This document shows positions 22,566 through 33,023 of a stretch of DNA of 64,000 nt, in pieces. A program made the translations under genes and the position numbers. Location of the stretch: assembly GCA_944739405.2 (NCBI GenBank), contig OX123191.2:2398830-2462829 (forward strand), read 5' to 3'. Source of the DNA: Euclidia mi (lineage: Eukaryota > Arthropoda > Insecta > Lepidoptera > Erebidae). The notes under the pieces are model-generated. The model made no database searches. It had not been told where the DNA came from and saw only the letters and a list, made by a program, of their open reading frames with translations. Numbering within the stretch: the first letter of the stretch is position 1; the number at the start of each line of letters is the position of its first letter.

Positions 22566-24952
22566 GTCTTTCTCGGACTCAGTGTAAACTTATAGACTCT
22601 GTTAGTATGTATGACAACAATAGGCTCGCCGCTTAGTCACAATTAACTTCTGACAACTATTGTAAGCCAAAGTTTACAAACTGCTATCTCAGAACAAAAC
22701 GACTTTGCTTCCTACGCTAGTGTCCACTTTGTTCCGAATCCGTCCTCATAAAACGGACAGCTCCTAATGACCCCACTATATCTCAAACACAAAGAGACTT
22801 ACACAATATCTCCTTGTCTCGTTAGTTTCATGCGATATCCGTACTTTATCACGCCCCTACTTACCCCCCATTATATTGCGGAAACGCTTTAAGTTCAGCA
22901 GATCACATGAAAGAACGCACAAGTAAAGAATTGCAATTTTATCGACACTTTTGTGACACAACTTTGATCACTATTGCTATAAGATTTAGGTTGAAAAGGT
23001 GTGGTTTGTTAGGTTGGTTAAGTTCCCTTGGAAGATTAAGCGCGATCATTGATGTGGTAATTGTATCTATGAGTTTCATAGAACTATTTGGTTGAAATTC
23101 CTTTATTGCTATTACGAGATAAGTAAGGGTCTTCATGCGTATGTCCGATCTGGTGAGCATTATTGCAAACCTTAGTGACTTCTTTATATTCTTACTCCAG
23201 TTTTTCATCTTGTTATTGGCAAACATTCCTGGTGCCATACCGCGACGAAAATCATTTCACGGATATTTTTATTTTCATTTTTTAGGGTTCCGGGCCTTGC
23301 GTAAGTATGCCAAAGTCTCTCTATCCACGTATCTCATAAACCATGGGAGGGGAGACTTGACACTTCCATAGGAGTGTTTATTATTTTGTCTGAGTCGTAT
23401 TGTATTATTTATTTATTTACGAGGTGAATAATTTTTGTGCATATGGAATTTAATTCTAAGGAATTTCTTAATGTTGTTAAATATTCTTAAGTTAACTCTT
23501 ATGTGGCAGATTTAACTGACAGGTTGAAACTTATAAGCCGTTTAAAACAAGAAATAAAAAAAAACCTTAAGCAATTAAGGGTAAATCTTTGACATAAAGT
23601 TGATCAAGCTGTAAATAAATCCATAACATGATGTCTTAATTGATTTAATTAATGAATAAGATATATACGTATTTTTACTTACTTTAATAAACAAAAAATA
23701 ATTACTTTTTACAGTTTTTATTTTCTTAAATAGTTTATTTCTAATTAATATTCGCTACATATTTAAACATCCTTTTTTTGTCTATAAAAGTATAAAATAA
23801 AATAAATATACTCCTTTGAGCTGTGTCTGTGCCTTTCATAATTCTCAGAAGGCTGCCATTACATATCGTACCTACAGAAGTATCTAAATATTATTGCCTT
23901 TTCACTTAAATATTTTTATTTATTTTATTCAGTATTTCAAAAGACATCTGTTAATATTATACAAAACTGAATAATATCAATATTCCCAAAAATTTCACTA
24001 ACAAGATTTTTCATCAAAGTTTTTACATCCCTAATGAAAAAGTAAAGCTGCATCATACCTTAAGCCATTCAAAGTATCATGGTAATCCCTAAGACAGTAT
24101 AGAAACAAGAAAAAAAAATCAATTTCGTATTTTTAAGTAATATTACTAGTAAAAGTACAAACATATAGACGAGGTTTTTGTAGCTTAAAAATTTTCCCGA
24201 GGTAATAAGTACAAGTATTTTACTTCGTGTGGCAACGCATCTCATAGCCCCTACTACGAGCTCTAGAATAAAACGGTAAGTGCGAATAGTAAGAACGACT
24301 TTTTATTACTAGGTAGGTACTATTCTGGAAATTAATAAGATACATACATACATAATTATATTTATATCATACTGCAGTATTCCAATAGATAGGCCTCGTC
24401 ACAACACTCACAGGTCAGAAGGAATTTATCACATTTTGCAGAACCCATCAGGCATTATGTATTTTGCAATAAAGTATATTATAGCATTCGTCACCTGAAA
24501 GATTTTATGGCGCCTCATTCGTCAAAACTTTCAGTTTTTGCATAAAACTTAATAATTAGCAAAAAGTAGTCCTTTGTATAAAAATTCCAAAGTTCGACTA
24601 GCCGAACTAGCGAGAATCCTCAAAAAGGTGCGACAATTCTTTATGTTTTGGAAGTCAATGTTTATGAGTCAGCGTCGAAGACACTCTTAGTATTCCAACT
24701 TTACGCACACAAGTAACCAAACAAGTACAAAATCACTAAGCTTAAAAGTGACAAAATATCGTAAACCAGAAGTAGCATCGTTCTCCGTGATTCCCATCTC
24801 GGCGGATGTTAATACACCGCCACGTGATGGGCACCATTTACTGTTATTTCGGCTTCTTTCGCCGAACACCTCTATCACCAAAATAATAAGTGCCTAAATA
24901 ACTTATTTTGTCAAGCCCTCTATTAGCTTTACTAATATTTGTACTATGCCCG
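22566..24952. other. No gene supported
   Basis: A+T-rich DNA. A reverse-strand frame at 22939-23238 (99 codons) has no recognisable domain. A scrap near 23281 reads TTTTAGGGTTCCGGGCCTTG, like the end of a common insect repeat. Confidence 0.4.
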
Positions 24953-25067
24953 TGATGACGGATAAAGGCAGCGATAGCCTAGTGGAGATACCAACAGGGG
25001 AAGGTATCGGGTTCTAATCCACGGCGCGCACCAATGACATTTCGGAGTTATGCGTATTGAATTGTTA

Positions 25068-25315
25068 GGCTGGTTTCAGAGTGACGCGCGCGGCACGCGC
25101 CGGTCAAACAGCGCGTTTGGCGCGCGGACCACTGTGAAACGACTTTGCGTTTCTCTTTGCAATGTATGTAGCTTCGGCAGCGCCGGCTGACGGCACGCGT
25201 CTCACACGCGGCGCGTTTGAACTGCGTGACTATGAAACGCTACTACTAATCTAGTGTAATTGTAAGTGCGCGCGTGTGGCCGTCGCCGGCCAAACGCGTG
25301 ACTCTGAAACCAGCC
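25068..25315. mobile_element. MITE 1, 248 bp, TTA-type target duplication
   Basis: Ends GGCTGGTTTCAGAGTGACGC and the reverse complement with one difference. The left flank is TTA (25065-25067) and the right TTC (25316-25318), where the intact SINE has a single TTA; one base has changed. The inside is rich in CGCG. A 3-bp TTA duplication suggests PIF/Harbinger-type mobilisation (inference). Confidence 0.75.
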
Positions 25316-25352
25316 TTCATTATCGCTTGTCCCGTGACTCGGAGAGCGCGTT

Positions 25353-26214
25353 TGGGCCTGTTCACGAGATCGGTCTAAGCGGCGAGCGTCGCGGCGGGCG
25401 GCGCGGCAGAGCGTCGTGCACGCCACGACCCCACAGCAGCGGTAAACGCAGCGGCAAATGTGGACGTATTTGGGCCGACGGAGTTACCCATAAATATGGC
25501 GATAACCTAAATATCTTTGTGTAACTATACGGTATACCTACAAAATTGTCGACATTGGATCTTCATTTCTTACAAGTATTTTATATCAAAGGAATAATGC
25601 ATATTCGCAATTAATGAGGCGTTGAATAGGTAGGTAGTTAGGTACCTACACAACGTAGATTACGTTAAGTAGGTAGGTAAACCACCTTTTAACTTTCATA
25701 GTAGCTGTGTCTGCACCTAAATAGGTACATATGTACATTACACAATGTTTTAATGTAATTTGCGATTTATATTAAAACCTACCATTATATGTTATAAAAC
25801 ATTGTTTCATTACATCTCGCAACATTTTATTAACATTTTTGTATTTATACAGCGGATGTGTTGCTATCCATAAACGCGACCGTTTTAAAATTTCGACTTT
25901 AAATGTCTCCGTATTCATTACCGCCACAAAATATTTAACAAATAGTTTAACTGCCTAGTTCGTCCCTCGCGTAACGCTGTCTGTGCCGCTCGAAGTCGTG
26001 GCGTCGGACTCGGTCGCAGTACATTTGTTCCCGCCGCTCGCCGCACAGCCCGCCGCGCCGCTCGCCGCGCAGCCATTCGCGCCAAAAAAAACGCGCGCGT
26101 TATCGCTGTGCGCGGCGGCTCGTGGCGTGCTTCGAACGTTTTCATACATTTGATCTTACCGCTCGCCGCCCCGCGCTAAGCCGCCGCTCAGAGCGGCAAG
26201 GTCGTGACAGGGCC
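25353..26214. mobile_element. MITE 2, about 862 bp, C+G-rich arms and A+T-rich core
   Basis: The left end TGGGCCTGTTCACGA and right end TCGTGACAGGGCC are imperfect complements. GTT lies on both sides (25350-25352 and 26215-26217), against 'cgtaaag' in the intact SINE copy. The two arms carry many GCGGCGAGCG-like units, the middle (25500-25950) is A+T-rich. No transposase. Confidence 0.7.
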
Positions 26215-26499
26215 GTTAAGCCGTCGGTTCCGGTTATCATGAACATCTTTGACAATCGGTATGGAGCGTCAGCACCCCTAAAGAAACGACCACTAATCTA
26301 AACCATGAAATATCGCTTTCCCTTCGGGTCACTCTATGGAAATGCTAATATTCAGCCAAATCCGGTTAGAATAGTAAGCGGACCCCAGATTGAAACTGGG
26401 ATAACGCAAGGAGGAGGAGAAGGCGCATGATGACGGATTACGTACAAAAGATAACTTTGTCCTATTTCATTCCGTGGGTGTTAAGACTAAGGAAATAAA

Positions 26500-28190
26500 G
26501 ACTACAGAAAAGTAAATAATCAATTAATAAATCAAACCAGACAAGCTCGAATAACGCATGAAAAAATTATACTACAAGCTGGACCTAAAAAGTTTTACTC
26601 TTACATCAGACAGCAAATTACTTCAAAAGTGAGCATACCAACAAATATAACCAACAAGCAAGGCCATACCGTGACTGAGCCTAGAGAAATTGCCAAAATA
26701 TTTGCAGACCAGTTTGCGAGCGTTTTTCATGTAGAACCACACCACCAACTACCATTATTAGATCCATCACTCCGAGTACAAGACTCCATTGAAGAAATAG
26801 TATTTACTCAGGATAAAATTCACCAACTACAGACCTATCAGCTTAACCAGTGTATTTTGCAAAATAATGGAAAAGATTATAGTCAAGCATATAAGAAAAT
26901 TTATCTCCAACTACGAGGTGATTCCTAAACAACAACATGGCTTCTGTCCACAACGTTCAACAGTTTCAAATTTACTGTCTTGCCTATCATCGTGGACCAA
27001 ACTCTTCAATAATAGAGAGCCAATCGACGTGATCTATCTGCATTATGAAAAGGCCTTTGATAAAGTCCCTATTAGAAGACTTCTTCAAAAGTTGGAATTC
27101 GTGGGCATACGCGGAAAGTTGTTAATTTGGATTGAGAAATTTCTAAACAAAAGAACATTACAAGTGAGAATAGGCGAAACCAGGTCAGACGCAATCGATA
27201 TACTTAGCGGCGTGCCTCAGGGTTCAGTTTTAGGTCCAATATTGTACATTATATATACATTTGATCTTCCCCACTGCATACAATGTAATGTCAGTATTTT
27301 CGCCGATGACACCAAATTATTTCCAAATCCACTAATTGACTACGACCACCTTACCGATGATTTGAACAAAATAGCTAACTGGTCTAAGGAATGACTCATA
27401 AATCTGAATGCCTCAAAATATACAGTGCTGTATATAGGTAATCGCAATCCTCGCCTTACTTACAAATTGGGCGATGTACCTCTTATGGAGGTAAAAAATC
27501 AAACGGACTTAGGAGTAAAGATTACTGAAGACTTGAAGTGGGAAGAGCATATCTCAAATATTACAAAAAAAGCCAAAGGCCTAATATACCTTGTGAGGAA
27601 AGCATTTGGTGTCTTGACACCAGAAATGATGCTCAAGATCCACAAGACTTTCATTAGACCAATTCTGGAACAAGCGTTTCAAATTTGGAACCCTTACTTT
27701 GTCAAAGACATTGAACTCTTGGAGAAGGTACAACGAAGTTTCACCAAAATACCGCGAATTCTTAAAGCACGACCTTATGAAGAAAGATTAGCATTTTTAA
27801 AGCTTACAACACTAAAATCCCGCAGGGACCGCGGTGATCTGATTGAAACCTACAAGATCTTAAACGGACATTATGACATTGAGGAGTTTGATAAACTATT
27901 TGTGCGCAATGAAAATATCCACCTCAGAGGCCACCACCTTAAATTATGTACCAGTTTCTCAAACAACAACCCTCATCGACACTATATCAGTACCTAACCG
28001 TGTAGTCAGAATGTGGAACAAGCTCCCAGCAGAAGTAGTCTCAGCCCAAAATGTTAATCAGTTCAAGAACAAACTGGACAAGCACCTACTTAGTACTGCA
28101 ACAGGAACTAGTGGGCAATAGCAGGATATAGGCAATTATCAGTTGTATCAATTGCCTGCCTGATAATTAATAATAATAATAATAATAAAA
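26500..28190 (+). pseudogene. CR1-like non-LTR retrotransposon, reverse transcriptase and 3' end
   Basis: The 5' coding part (about 26515-26830) holds the segment before the RT with REIAKIFADQFASVFHVEP. An internal deletion joins it to 'RPISLTSVFCKIMEKI' at about 26837, removing the first RT block. RT continues in the frame at 26867-27394 with EKAFDKVPIRRLLQKL, GVPQGSVLGPILY and the catalytic FADDTKLF. After an in-frame stop at 27392 it goes on to about 27997, then shifts to the frame ending 28121 (NRVVRMWNKLPAEVVSAQ). The 3' end is a TAA microsatellite (28163-28190), the type of tail used by CR1-group elements, not poly(A). The 5' endonuclease region is missing. Confidence 0.85.
28163..28190 (+). 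repeat. TAA microsatellite, LINE tail
   Basis: About seven TAA units directly after the 3' untranslated region of the CR1-like element. Confidence 0.85.
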
Positions 28191-28338
28191 TAGTCGATAA
28201 CAGTAGTATCTTGCGGAAGACATGGGAAACCCTACATCAAACCCAATCCCTCGTCTGGCCAGCGAGATATAGCTGGACGAATCCTCCTATTGCCTCATAA
28301 TGCTATGGTGACACAAATTAGGAAAGGCATATGTCAAG

Positions 28339-28592
28339 ACTGCCTCCGTGGTCCAGTGTATAGCGTATGCGACTGCTGATCGGCGGTCTCGGGTTCGATT
28401 CCCGGGTCGGGCAAAAGTGTTACGGGGTTTTTCTGAATACTCAGTAGTAGCCTGGAGTCTTGTGATGTGCCCGGTAACGACAATAGGCTCGCCCTCTATT
28501 ACGTGGAACCTAAACATTCATAGCGAAATGTGCGTGTAATATTTACACTTCTGCCTACCCTTTCGGGGATACAGACGTGAGACTATAAAAAA
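28339..28592 (+). repeat. tRNA-headed SINE, family A, copy 4
   Basis: Head ACTGCCTCCGTGGTCCAGTG with B box GGTTCGATTCCCGG, body 'gtgatgtgcccggtaacgac', tail TTTCGGGGATACAGACGTGA then an A run. It is the most complete family A copy in the window. Confidence 0.88.
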
Positions 28593-29118
28593 ATATGTCA
28601 AGCACAGATCTCCAAAAGTCTGTATGGTAGAGATTGTAGTGTCAATTTCTGTATAAAAATATCACCAAATATCTCAAATTTTGTTGCATATCGTTCAAAA
28701 TCGATTACAGTCGTGTTCCAAAACAAGTAAAAAAACGCGCAATTGGATTCAAACACCGCTCCCACGGCTGTGTCAGAAAAACATCCAAAAAGGGTCGTAG
28801 TTGACAAGTGTGCAATAAATATATCACAGAAGTTTTCGACCGCTCTTTGAAATTGTTTTCTGTAGGCATGTGTTTACCCCTAAACAATAATTTAAACAGT
28901 TAGATACATTGTGCACACCGCACCTTAGGTAACCAATGGGCACATGGTTCCCCCACTGCCGACCTACAATGTGTTATGTTTTCATTCCGGTTAATTAAAT
29001 TAGTTAAAACGTACACTTCCCTGAAATTGGTAATAAAAAGGTTGTTTGTTTAGATTAATAGCGAAAATGAAGACCCAGTAAGAGTTCATTAGAGGGTACT
29101 GAATCCCGGTTCGACTTT
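28593..29118. other. No gene supported
   Basis: Reverse-strand open frames at 28598-28887 overlap in two phases and show no domain. Confidence 0.4.
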
Positions 29119-29225
29119 CAAAGATCTGCATGACAGCCGGGACCGACGGTTTAACGTGCTCTCCAAGGCACGGGACAAGCGATAATTAACAATTTAATAC
29201 GCACAGCGTGGATTGGAAACATGGT
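29119..29225 (-). repeat. SINE family C fragment
   Basis: The reverse complement of the family C middle: ACAGCCGGGACCGACGGTTT, 'cacgggacaagcgataatta' and 'aatttaatacgcac'. The tRNA-like head is mostly deleted. Confidence 0.7.
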
Positions 29226-29385
29226 CTGTTGTTATCTCTACTAGGATATCGCTGCTTTGTAGCCTATCTGTTGAAGTTTTGAATGATAATCTTTGCTACT
29301 GAACGATATTTTGTTAGAAATTATATTATCTGGTAGAAATTCATATTTACCAACTATTTCGTTTTATATTATTTTAATATTTAAT

Positions 29386-29567
29386 TGGTGAAACTGTGAC
29401 TAGAAAGGTGATGAAGATGAGAGTTGGAATATAAGGCAAGAGGAAGACCTAAGAAAAGATGGATAAATTGTGTGAAGGGTGACATGAATGAAAACGAAGT
29501 GAATGATGAGACGACATCTGATAGGAGAGAATGGAAGAGAAAGACATTCTGCGCCGACCCCAAGTAA
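29386..29567 (+). pseudogene. RTE-type LINE C-terminus
   Basis: In the frame ending at TAA 29565-29567 the residues include GRPKKRWINCVKGDMNEN, then DRREWKRKTFCADPK before the stop. The order RP(K/R)KRW...DR.EW(K)...C(A)DPK is the standard end of RTE-clade endonuclease/reverse transcriptase proteins in Lepidoptera. Only the last 45 or so residues remain. The 3' region 'ttagtaagcaagcagaagaa' follows. This is a severely 5'-truncated insertion, the normal product of target-primed reverse transcription. Confidence 0.8.
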
Positions 29568-30039
29568 TGTTAATTAGTAAGCAAGCAGAAGAAGATTTCA
29601 TTGGTAAAACAGCGACCGCACGAAGCTATCAATTAGAAAGTTTAGGCAAGTTAGACAACGTTAGATCTATAGATGACTAGTTACGCGATAATTTTGATAA
29701 GCGATATTTCTTTGAGTATCTTAAGGCGCTGATACACTTGAGCATTCACTTGTAACAGAACAGCGAGCATTCGCCGGTTTTTTGTTTTGGCGAACCGAAC
29801 AACGAACAGAGCCGAACATATAGCCAAAAATCGCTATGAAAATTTTCACGAGCATTCTAGCGAATGCTCGCGATGATGCTCGCCAAAACGTAGTTGAAAG
29901 TCACAAAGATGTCAGATCTGACAGTCTGTGGCGTGTGCTACATCATAGACTAATATCAGAGAGGTTGGACTAAGATAAGGTTATATTTCTTTAACCAATG
30001 TATTATATCTGGAAATGCTACATTTTTATTTATCGGTTA

Positions 30040-30860
30040 TTTTAATAAAAAGAGAAGGAAAAGTAAAAGTCGGTGGCAAGCCAATCTGTTTCGAATTAGA
30101 AATGGAAGTGGAGATCTACAATTAGTAGCATAATTAATACAACAAGAAATAAGCGGACACTATAAAATTTTTCTGTTATGTCATCAAGGGATTTCGAATA
30201 TTTGTTAAACATGATTGGTCCTAAAATGCAAGCACAAGGCAGCGATAACCGAGTGGATATACCAACAGACTGCCATGCAGAGGGTATCGGGTTCGAATCC
30301 ACGGCGCGCACCAATGACTTTTCGGAGTTATGTGCGTATTGAATTGTTAATTATCGCTTGTCCCGTGCCTCGAGAGAGCACGTAAAGCCGTCGGTCCCGG
30401 TTGTCATGAAGATCTTTGACAGTCGTCACAGGGCGTCAGTACCATCTAAATAAACTGAACCTAGTCTAAACAATGGAATATCGCTATCCCTTCGGGTTGC
30501 AGAGGTCAGACAGGCAGTAGCTCCGTGGAAAAGCTTTTATTCAGCCAAATCCGGTAAGACTAGAAAGCGGACCCCAGATTGAAACTGGGATAACGCTAAG
30601 AGGATGAGTATGATGAGATTGGTCCTAAAATAGCCAAACAGGACACAAGTTTTAGAGCTGCAATCACGATAACAGAAAGTTTTGCAGTAACTCTCCGTTT
30701 TTTAGCTACGGGAGATAATTATGTAAGCTTACAGTATCTTTTTAAAATGTCAAGACATGCCATTGGATACATATACCTAATACCAGAAGTATGTAAAGCA
30801 ATATCTGAGTTATTGGAAGAAAACATCAAAGTGAGTGCAAACAGTTTATTTTCATAGAAG
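30040..30860 (+). pseudogene. PIF/Harbinger transposase, 5' part, interrupted by a SINE
   Basis: DNA transposase of the Harbinger type (DDE nuclease that moves its own element). Before the SINE the text includes RWQANLFRIRNGSGDLQLV and, after a frame change, SRDFEYLLNMIGPK. After the SINE it continues AKQDTSFRAAITITESFAVT, then LRFLATGDNYVSLQYLFKMS and IPEVCKAISELLEENI. These are the conserved N-terminal helix-turn-helix region. At about 30831 'atcaaagtgagtgc' offers a splice donor. The catalytic DDE half was not found between here and the right end, so it is deleted, or lies in a region too decayed to read. One stop at about 30130 and the SINE disable it. Confidence 0.8.
30228..30616 (+). 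repeat. SINE family C, complete copy
   Basis: Flanked by the 15-bp duplication GATTGGTCCTAAAAT (30213-30227 and 30617-30631). Head GGCAGCGATAACCGAGTGGA, B box GGGTTCGAATCC, then GCGCACCAATGACTTTTCGG, 'aagccgtcggtcccggttgt' and CCCCAGATTGAAACTGGGAT. It is inserted in the Harbinger transposase; joining the flanks restores the MIGPKI reading. It serves as the intact reference for the interrupted copy at 24964. Confidence 0.92.
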
Positions 30861-30908
30861 TAAAGGCCCAATGTGACTTTGCTTTAGCCCTATTTCGTAT
30901 ATAGGTAT

Positions 30909-31406
30909 TTATGAATTCGTTAAATGACTCATTTCGCACAAATCGGTAAGACTGCCATCATAAGCATTTCTGTCCTGTTGACTTGCATTTTGTACAACAG
31001 CAGAAGTAGACGCATTTGGTGGAGAAGACTGCACTGTGCCATAGCCCCGTAAACTTCCATACATGTCTGTATCGTAGCTATCAAATTCTCCTTTATCAGC
31101 GCTATATAGTAAATTAGATCTTATGTGTTGGACATAGTTTTTTGTCTTCTCAGTATATTTCCTTAACTTATTTGCTACGAACATCCCAAAGGTACCGAAC
31201 TCGCCATTCAGGGTGTTAAGAGAATTTGTTGAATTTTGTAGGGTATCAAATGCTGATCGCATCATCATGTCAGCATCCGTCTCTCGTTTTCTTTTATTAC
31301 GTTGAAGTTGAGGTTTATTAAAATTAAATAATTCGTGCTGAGACGAACCTCATTTAAAAGTTTGAGACTTTTTTCATAGACATTTTGATGTTTTATCCAT
31401 AGAGAT
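30909..31406 (-). pseudogene. MADF/BESS-like accessory protein of the outer Harbinger, C-terminal part
   Basis: Reverse-strand frame (31268-30909, 119 codons, with upstream in-frame NKRKRETDADMMMRSAFD) has a C-terminal segment GMFVANKLRKYTEKTKNYVQ followed by 'SNLLYSAD'. This resembles the BESS-like end of MADF/trihelix DNA-binding proteins. Harbinger elements typically encode such a partner, which carries the transposase to DNA (established for the superfamily). The N-terminal MADF/Myb domain was not recognised. A splice acceptor-like 'cgtctcag' stands before 'cacgaattattt' at about 31345. The BEL element is inserted just upstream at 31406, separating this part from its 5' end beyond 53350. 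Confidence 0.65.
31402..31406. repeat. BEL target-site duplication, left
   Basis: GAGAT directly outside the 3' LTR; the same five bases follow the other LTR at 53350-53354. Confidence 0.92.
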
Positions 31407-31593
31407 TGATTGAGCGTCGGCTGCTTGGTACGGTATGCTTGGCTAGTAAATGAAACAACCGTTTGATGCGAGTTAAAAATTTTAATTGTTCGGACCCTTA
31501 TATAGCTGCCTCGGAGAATCTTAACATCGCGATTCAGAAACTCGGTACAACGCCATCTATCGAGCGTTGTGGTAAACTTTACACAATCGAACA
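31407..31593 (-). repeat. BEL 3' LTR
   Basis: On the reverse strand it runs TGTTCGATTGTGTAAAG...CGACGCTCAATCA, starting TG and ending CA. A TATA-like AGCTATATAAGGGTC lies inside. The matching 5' LTR is at 53164-53349. Confidence 0.93.
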
Positions 31594-31604
31594 TCCCGCC
31601 CACC
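31594..31604 (-). promoter_or_regulatory. BEL polypurine tract
   Basis: Reverse-strand GGTGGGCGGGA lies immediately before the 3' LTR, the place where plus-strand synthesis is primed. Confidence 0.75.
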
Positions 31605-32323
31605 ATGGACAGAATGTCCATAACAATAATTAAAACTTACCATAAAAAATACACATGTAACCGCCCACCATGACGGCTTTACTTCATAGTTTTACACAAA
31701 TAAATATGATAGGTATCACAACAATAATTATAGTGGACTGTATAGTTAGTGACATAATTATACCGTATCATAATTTAGATTCACAAATGGGGCCTGAACC
31801 GAACAAACTTAATAAAAATACACATTCTATGAGAAAAATCTCAATACAAAATATCTTAATACAAAGTTAAGAAGCAATAGGTAAAACTATTAGCTTTGAA
31901 ACGGGTCTCTTAATCACAGGGCCTCAAGTCTGTTATTACAATAGTGCCAAAATGGTCAATCACTGACTTCATAATTGTTGATTTTGACAAGTTTGGTAGT
32001 CTACTGTTACAATGGTGCCATTATGATTTTCCGATGGTCAACCACTGACACTCCATTGAAAGACATGGCATAGATTGGTAGTCTCGTACATAATGACAAA
32101 TCGATGACTGACGTATGCGGTAGTCTGGTAATATTTTGACAGTTCTTTTGATCAGTGACCTACCATCGTAACGCCATCGTGCAATCATTGCTTTTGTCTA
32201 GTGTTTGCTTGTGAAACATAGTGATAGACAATCAAAAAGTTTAATGTACTACAAAAAAGAGATAATGTATTAACTGCGAACTAATATTCTCGAGCTAACT
32301 AACAAGCCAGTCGCTTATCGAGG

Positions 32324-32800
32324 ATGACTACAAACCATTTTACGGATATTCCCGAGGCGAAATTTGTAAAAACGTTTCATCTTAGAGAGGAAAGGAGTCA
32401 AAACGATAGCGTATCGGCAGAAATAAAGGTGAGAAAACTGAAGTTAATATTGATTTATTATTCTACCTATTCCTATAAAGAAGAAATTTATTAATTAATG
32501 TTATATTTTTATTGCTGATTCTGGTAGCACTCATTTTACGCATCAGGATCTTACCAGACCTTGATTGGACAGGGTGCCCTCCATGACATTTCGCCAATTA
32601 CTGTGTCACAGCCCACTAAAGAAGTTACAGAGGCATTATATAAAATATACCATCAATGTATTAAATGGAAAGGAATATCATAGTTCGCCTAGTTCAGTTT
32701 GTGGTTTTCCAAATTTGATGTTCAAGTGTCTACTTGAACATCAAATTATACATGTACATTCTGCCTTCCGAAATATACAAGAACATCAAAGCTAAATACT
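32324..32800 (+). pseudogene. HARBI1-like transposase, N-terminal remnants
   Basis: An ATG at 32324 opens MTTNHFTDIPEAKFVKTFHL, and the frame reaches a possible donor at 'gaaataaaggtgag'. A second piece from about 32535 reads FYASGSYQTLIGQGALHDIS and VTEALYKIYHQCIKW. The block (F/Y)(Y/F)A(S/T)GS(Y)Q...IG...ISQ..VS...EV is typical of Harbinger transposases. The expected SQ.TVS region is altered. Stops and a hairpin insertion at 32712 follow. I found no DDE residues further on. The first piece is assigned by position only. Confidence 0.6.
32712..32747. repeat. 16-bp perfect hairpin
   Basis: AATTTGATGTTCAAGT and its complement around loop GTCT. It falls within the transposase remnant. Confidence 0.9.
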
Positions 32801-32870
32801 CATATTCCAAACATAATTAAATAACATTTTCAAACGTTGTAGCTGTGCTTTTAACCCAACTATGGCAGAG

Positions 32871-32895
32871 CTCAGATGAACTTAGTTCATCTGAG
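32871..32895. repeat. 11-bp perfect hairpin
   Basis: CTCAGATGAAC and its complement around loop TTA. Confidence 0.85.
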
Positions 32896-32965
32896 TGACG
32901 GAGCTAAAAAGAAAGAGTAATGTTTTTACACATTGGGAATGGAAGTGTTAGTAGTAGATAATGAT

Positions 32966-33023
32966 ACTTGATTGCACGGGCTGTTTCCGCAACTCCACGT
33001 CTTGGCGCGTATTTTGCGTGCGT
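32966..33023 (+). repeat. Copy of the repeat at 9800-9955
   Basis: GATACTTGATTGCACGGGCT followed by 'gtttccgcaactccacgtct' matches the reverse complement of 9885-9950. Confidence 0.65.

Larger units (their letters stand above)
24964..26427 (+). repeat. SINE family C split by two MITEs
   Basis: The tRNA-like head GGCAGCGATAGCCTAGTGGA and 'cacggcgcgcaccaatgac' are at 24966-25067. The middle piece TTATCGCTTGTCCCGTGACT is at 25318-25352. The 3' part with 'aagccgtcggttccggttat' and CCCCAGATTGAAACTGGGAT is at 26215-26427. An 11-bp duplication TGATGACGGAT flanks it (24953-24963 and 26428-26438). The uninterrupted copy at 30228-30616 gives the empty sites of both MITEs. Confidence 0.85.

Noticed and set aside
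22939..23238. 99-codon reverse frame with several methionines and hydrophobic patches
   Set aside because: No recognisable domain, and A+T-rich DNA gives such frames by chance.
25202..26149. Arginine- and alanine-rich frames in C+G-rich DNA
   Set aside because: They lie in MITE arms made of GCGGCGAGCG-like repeats and are not conserved coding sequence.
29724..29931. Independent MITE at 29.7 kb and another at 58.7 kb
   Set aside because: The ends face each other, both borders carry TTA, and Harbinger coding lies between; one element is the simpler reading, though separate copies cannot be fully excluded.
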